From NCBI RefSeq assembly GCF_902459705.1, contig NZ_CABPRU010000013.1, positions 1-64,000 of the forward strand: a stretch of 64,000 bases of DNA, written 5' to 3'. Below are positions 63,528-64,000 of the stretch, in pieces. How positions within the stretch are numbered: the stretch's first letter is position 1; the number at the start of each line of letters is the position of its first letter. Source of the stretch: Pandoraea terrigena. GTDB lineage: Bacteria > Pseudomonadota > Gammaproteobacteria > Burkholderiales > Burkholderiaceae. Position numbers and translations under genes: made by a program. The notes under the pieces were generated by a model. The model saw nothing but the letters and a program-made list of their open reading frames with translations. It had not been told where the DNA came from and did not search any database.

Positions 63528-64000
63528 TCAGGCGTCGATCACGATGGCTTCGCGTGGCACCGCCTGACAGGCCAGACACATGCCGGGCTCGTCGAGCGCC
63601 ACCTCACCCAGATGCTCGACCTCGCCAGCCAATACGCGCACCGCGCAACTTTCGCATTGCCCGACACGGCAACCGCTCGGCATTGCCAGGCCCAGCGATT
63701 CGGCGAACGACAACAGACTGCCGTGCGAGGGCGTCCATACCGCCTCGCGGCCCGAGCGGGCAAACGTGACCGGCCACGCGGCCGCGGCATCGACGCGGGG
63801 CGCGCTCGGCGAGCGAAATGCCTCCTTGAACATGTCGAACGCGGGCACGCCGCGCGCCGTCAGCCCCGCCATCACGGCAGCCATCATGGGTGCCGGACCG
63901 CAGAGGTAGAAGCGCGCGCGGCGCTCGATCAGGTCGTCGGACACGACGCCGTCAGACAGCCGCGCCGCCGACACATAGTCGCGCCCGAGAATGTCAGCGT
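63528..64000 (-). CDS. Flavin/2Fe-2S oxidoreductase, C-terminal part
   Basis: The gene runs off the right edge; about 157 C-terminal residues are visible. RARFYLCGPAPMMAAVMAGL is the end of a ferredoxin-NADP reductase-type NAD domain, and the final ~85 residues are a plant-type ferredoxin with the C-x4-C-x2-C...C pattern (GCRVGQCESCAV and MCLACQ). This order (FNR domain then 2Fe-2S) occurs in reductase subunits of Rieske oxygenases and flavohaemoprotein-like enzymes. The open frame continues to the edge, so the apparent GTG near 63974 is internal. The partner oxygenase, if any, lies outside. Confidence 0.85.
   Translation of the reverse strand, partial: ADILGRDYVSAARLSDGVVSDDLIERRARFYLCGPAPMMAAVMAGLTARGVPAFDMFKEAFRSPSAPRVDAAAAWPVTFARSGREAVWTPSHGSLLSFAESLGLAMPSGCRVGQCESCAVRVLAGEVEHLGEVALDEPGMCLACQAVPREAIVIDA

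Noticed and set aside
1-64000. Mobile element, prophage or tRNA-associated island borders
   Set aside because: I found no integrase, transposase, terminal repeats, tRNA gene or strong composition change around the lipid island or elsewhere.

Overview
The window looks like chromosomal DNA of a high-GC betaproteobacterium of the Burkholderiaceae. Pandoraea or a close relative is my best guess, judged from protein style, the large number of LysR/MFS catabolic units, an HU protein with an H1-like tail, and the gene content of the hopanoid island; a genome search would be needed to name it. I see no IS element, integrase, tRNA, rRNA or CRISPR array.

Left part (1-9 kb): the 5' end of etfB, then a minus-strand catabolic operon (GntR regulator, FAD-linked 2-hydroxyacid dehydrogenase, PDC-lactonase-like amidohydrolase, MFS carrier), a small ABM-fold protein, an ammonium channel gene preceded by a textbook sigma-54 promoter, and a candidate structured small RNA with its own promoter and terminator. 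Two tandem LysR genes follow.

9-31 kb: a plus-strand CoA-dependent acid-catabolism operon (HMG-CoA-lyase-type enzyme, class III CoA transferase, CaiE/gamma-carbonic-anhydrase protein, MFS); a LysR/CitMHS/AtuA unit; a large orphan protein; PilZ and IclR genes; the mhpF-mhpE aldehyde/aldolase pair; a gene-free stretch with three identically built 35-bp DnaA-box repeats; pagP; a FucP-type carrier; the HU/H1-like nucleoid protein; an amino-acid-type binding protein; and a PadR (YqjI-like) plus siderophore-interacting flavoreductase operon.

32.5-57.7 kb is the most interesting part: a membrane-lipid island. A tightly packed plus-strand operon encodes a fusion of a CDP-alcohol phosphotransferase with an Fe(II)/2-oxoglutarate oxygenase, an HpnL-like membrane protein, a nucleotidyltransferase, PEP mutase fused to a second nucleotidyltransferase-like domain, phosphonopyruvate decarboxylase, 2-aminoethylphosphonate transaminase, and DXP synthase. 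It ends at a bidirectional terminator facing hpnN. Next come hpnM-ispH-hpnH-hpnA-hpnB (plus strand), then hpnD-hpnE-shc-hpnG (minus strand), and divergent hpnC plus an FMN oxidoreductase. Together these predict synthesis of hopanoids from the MEP pathway, and in parallel a CMP-activated aminoethylphosphonate that is transferred to a lipid alcohol, i.e. a phosphonolipid. Whether the acceptor is diacylglycerol or a hopanoid polyol is open.

Right end (57.7-64 kb): two exported proteins of unknown function, an SDR, a LysR regulator, an AtoE-type short-chain fatty acid carrier, an ornithine-cyclodeaminase-family enzyme and the C-terminus of a flavin/2Fe-2S reductase.
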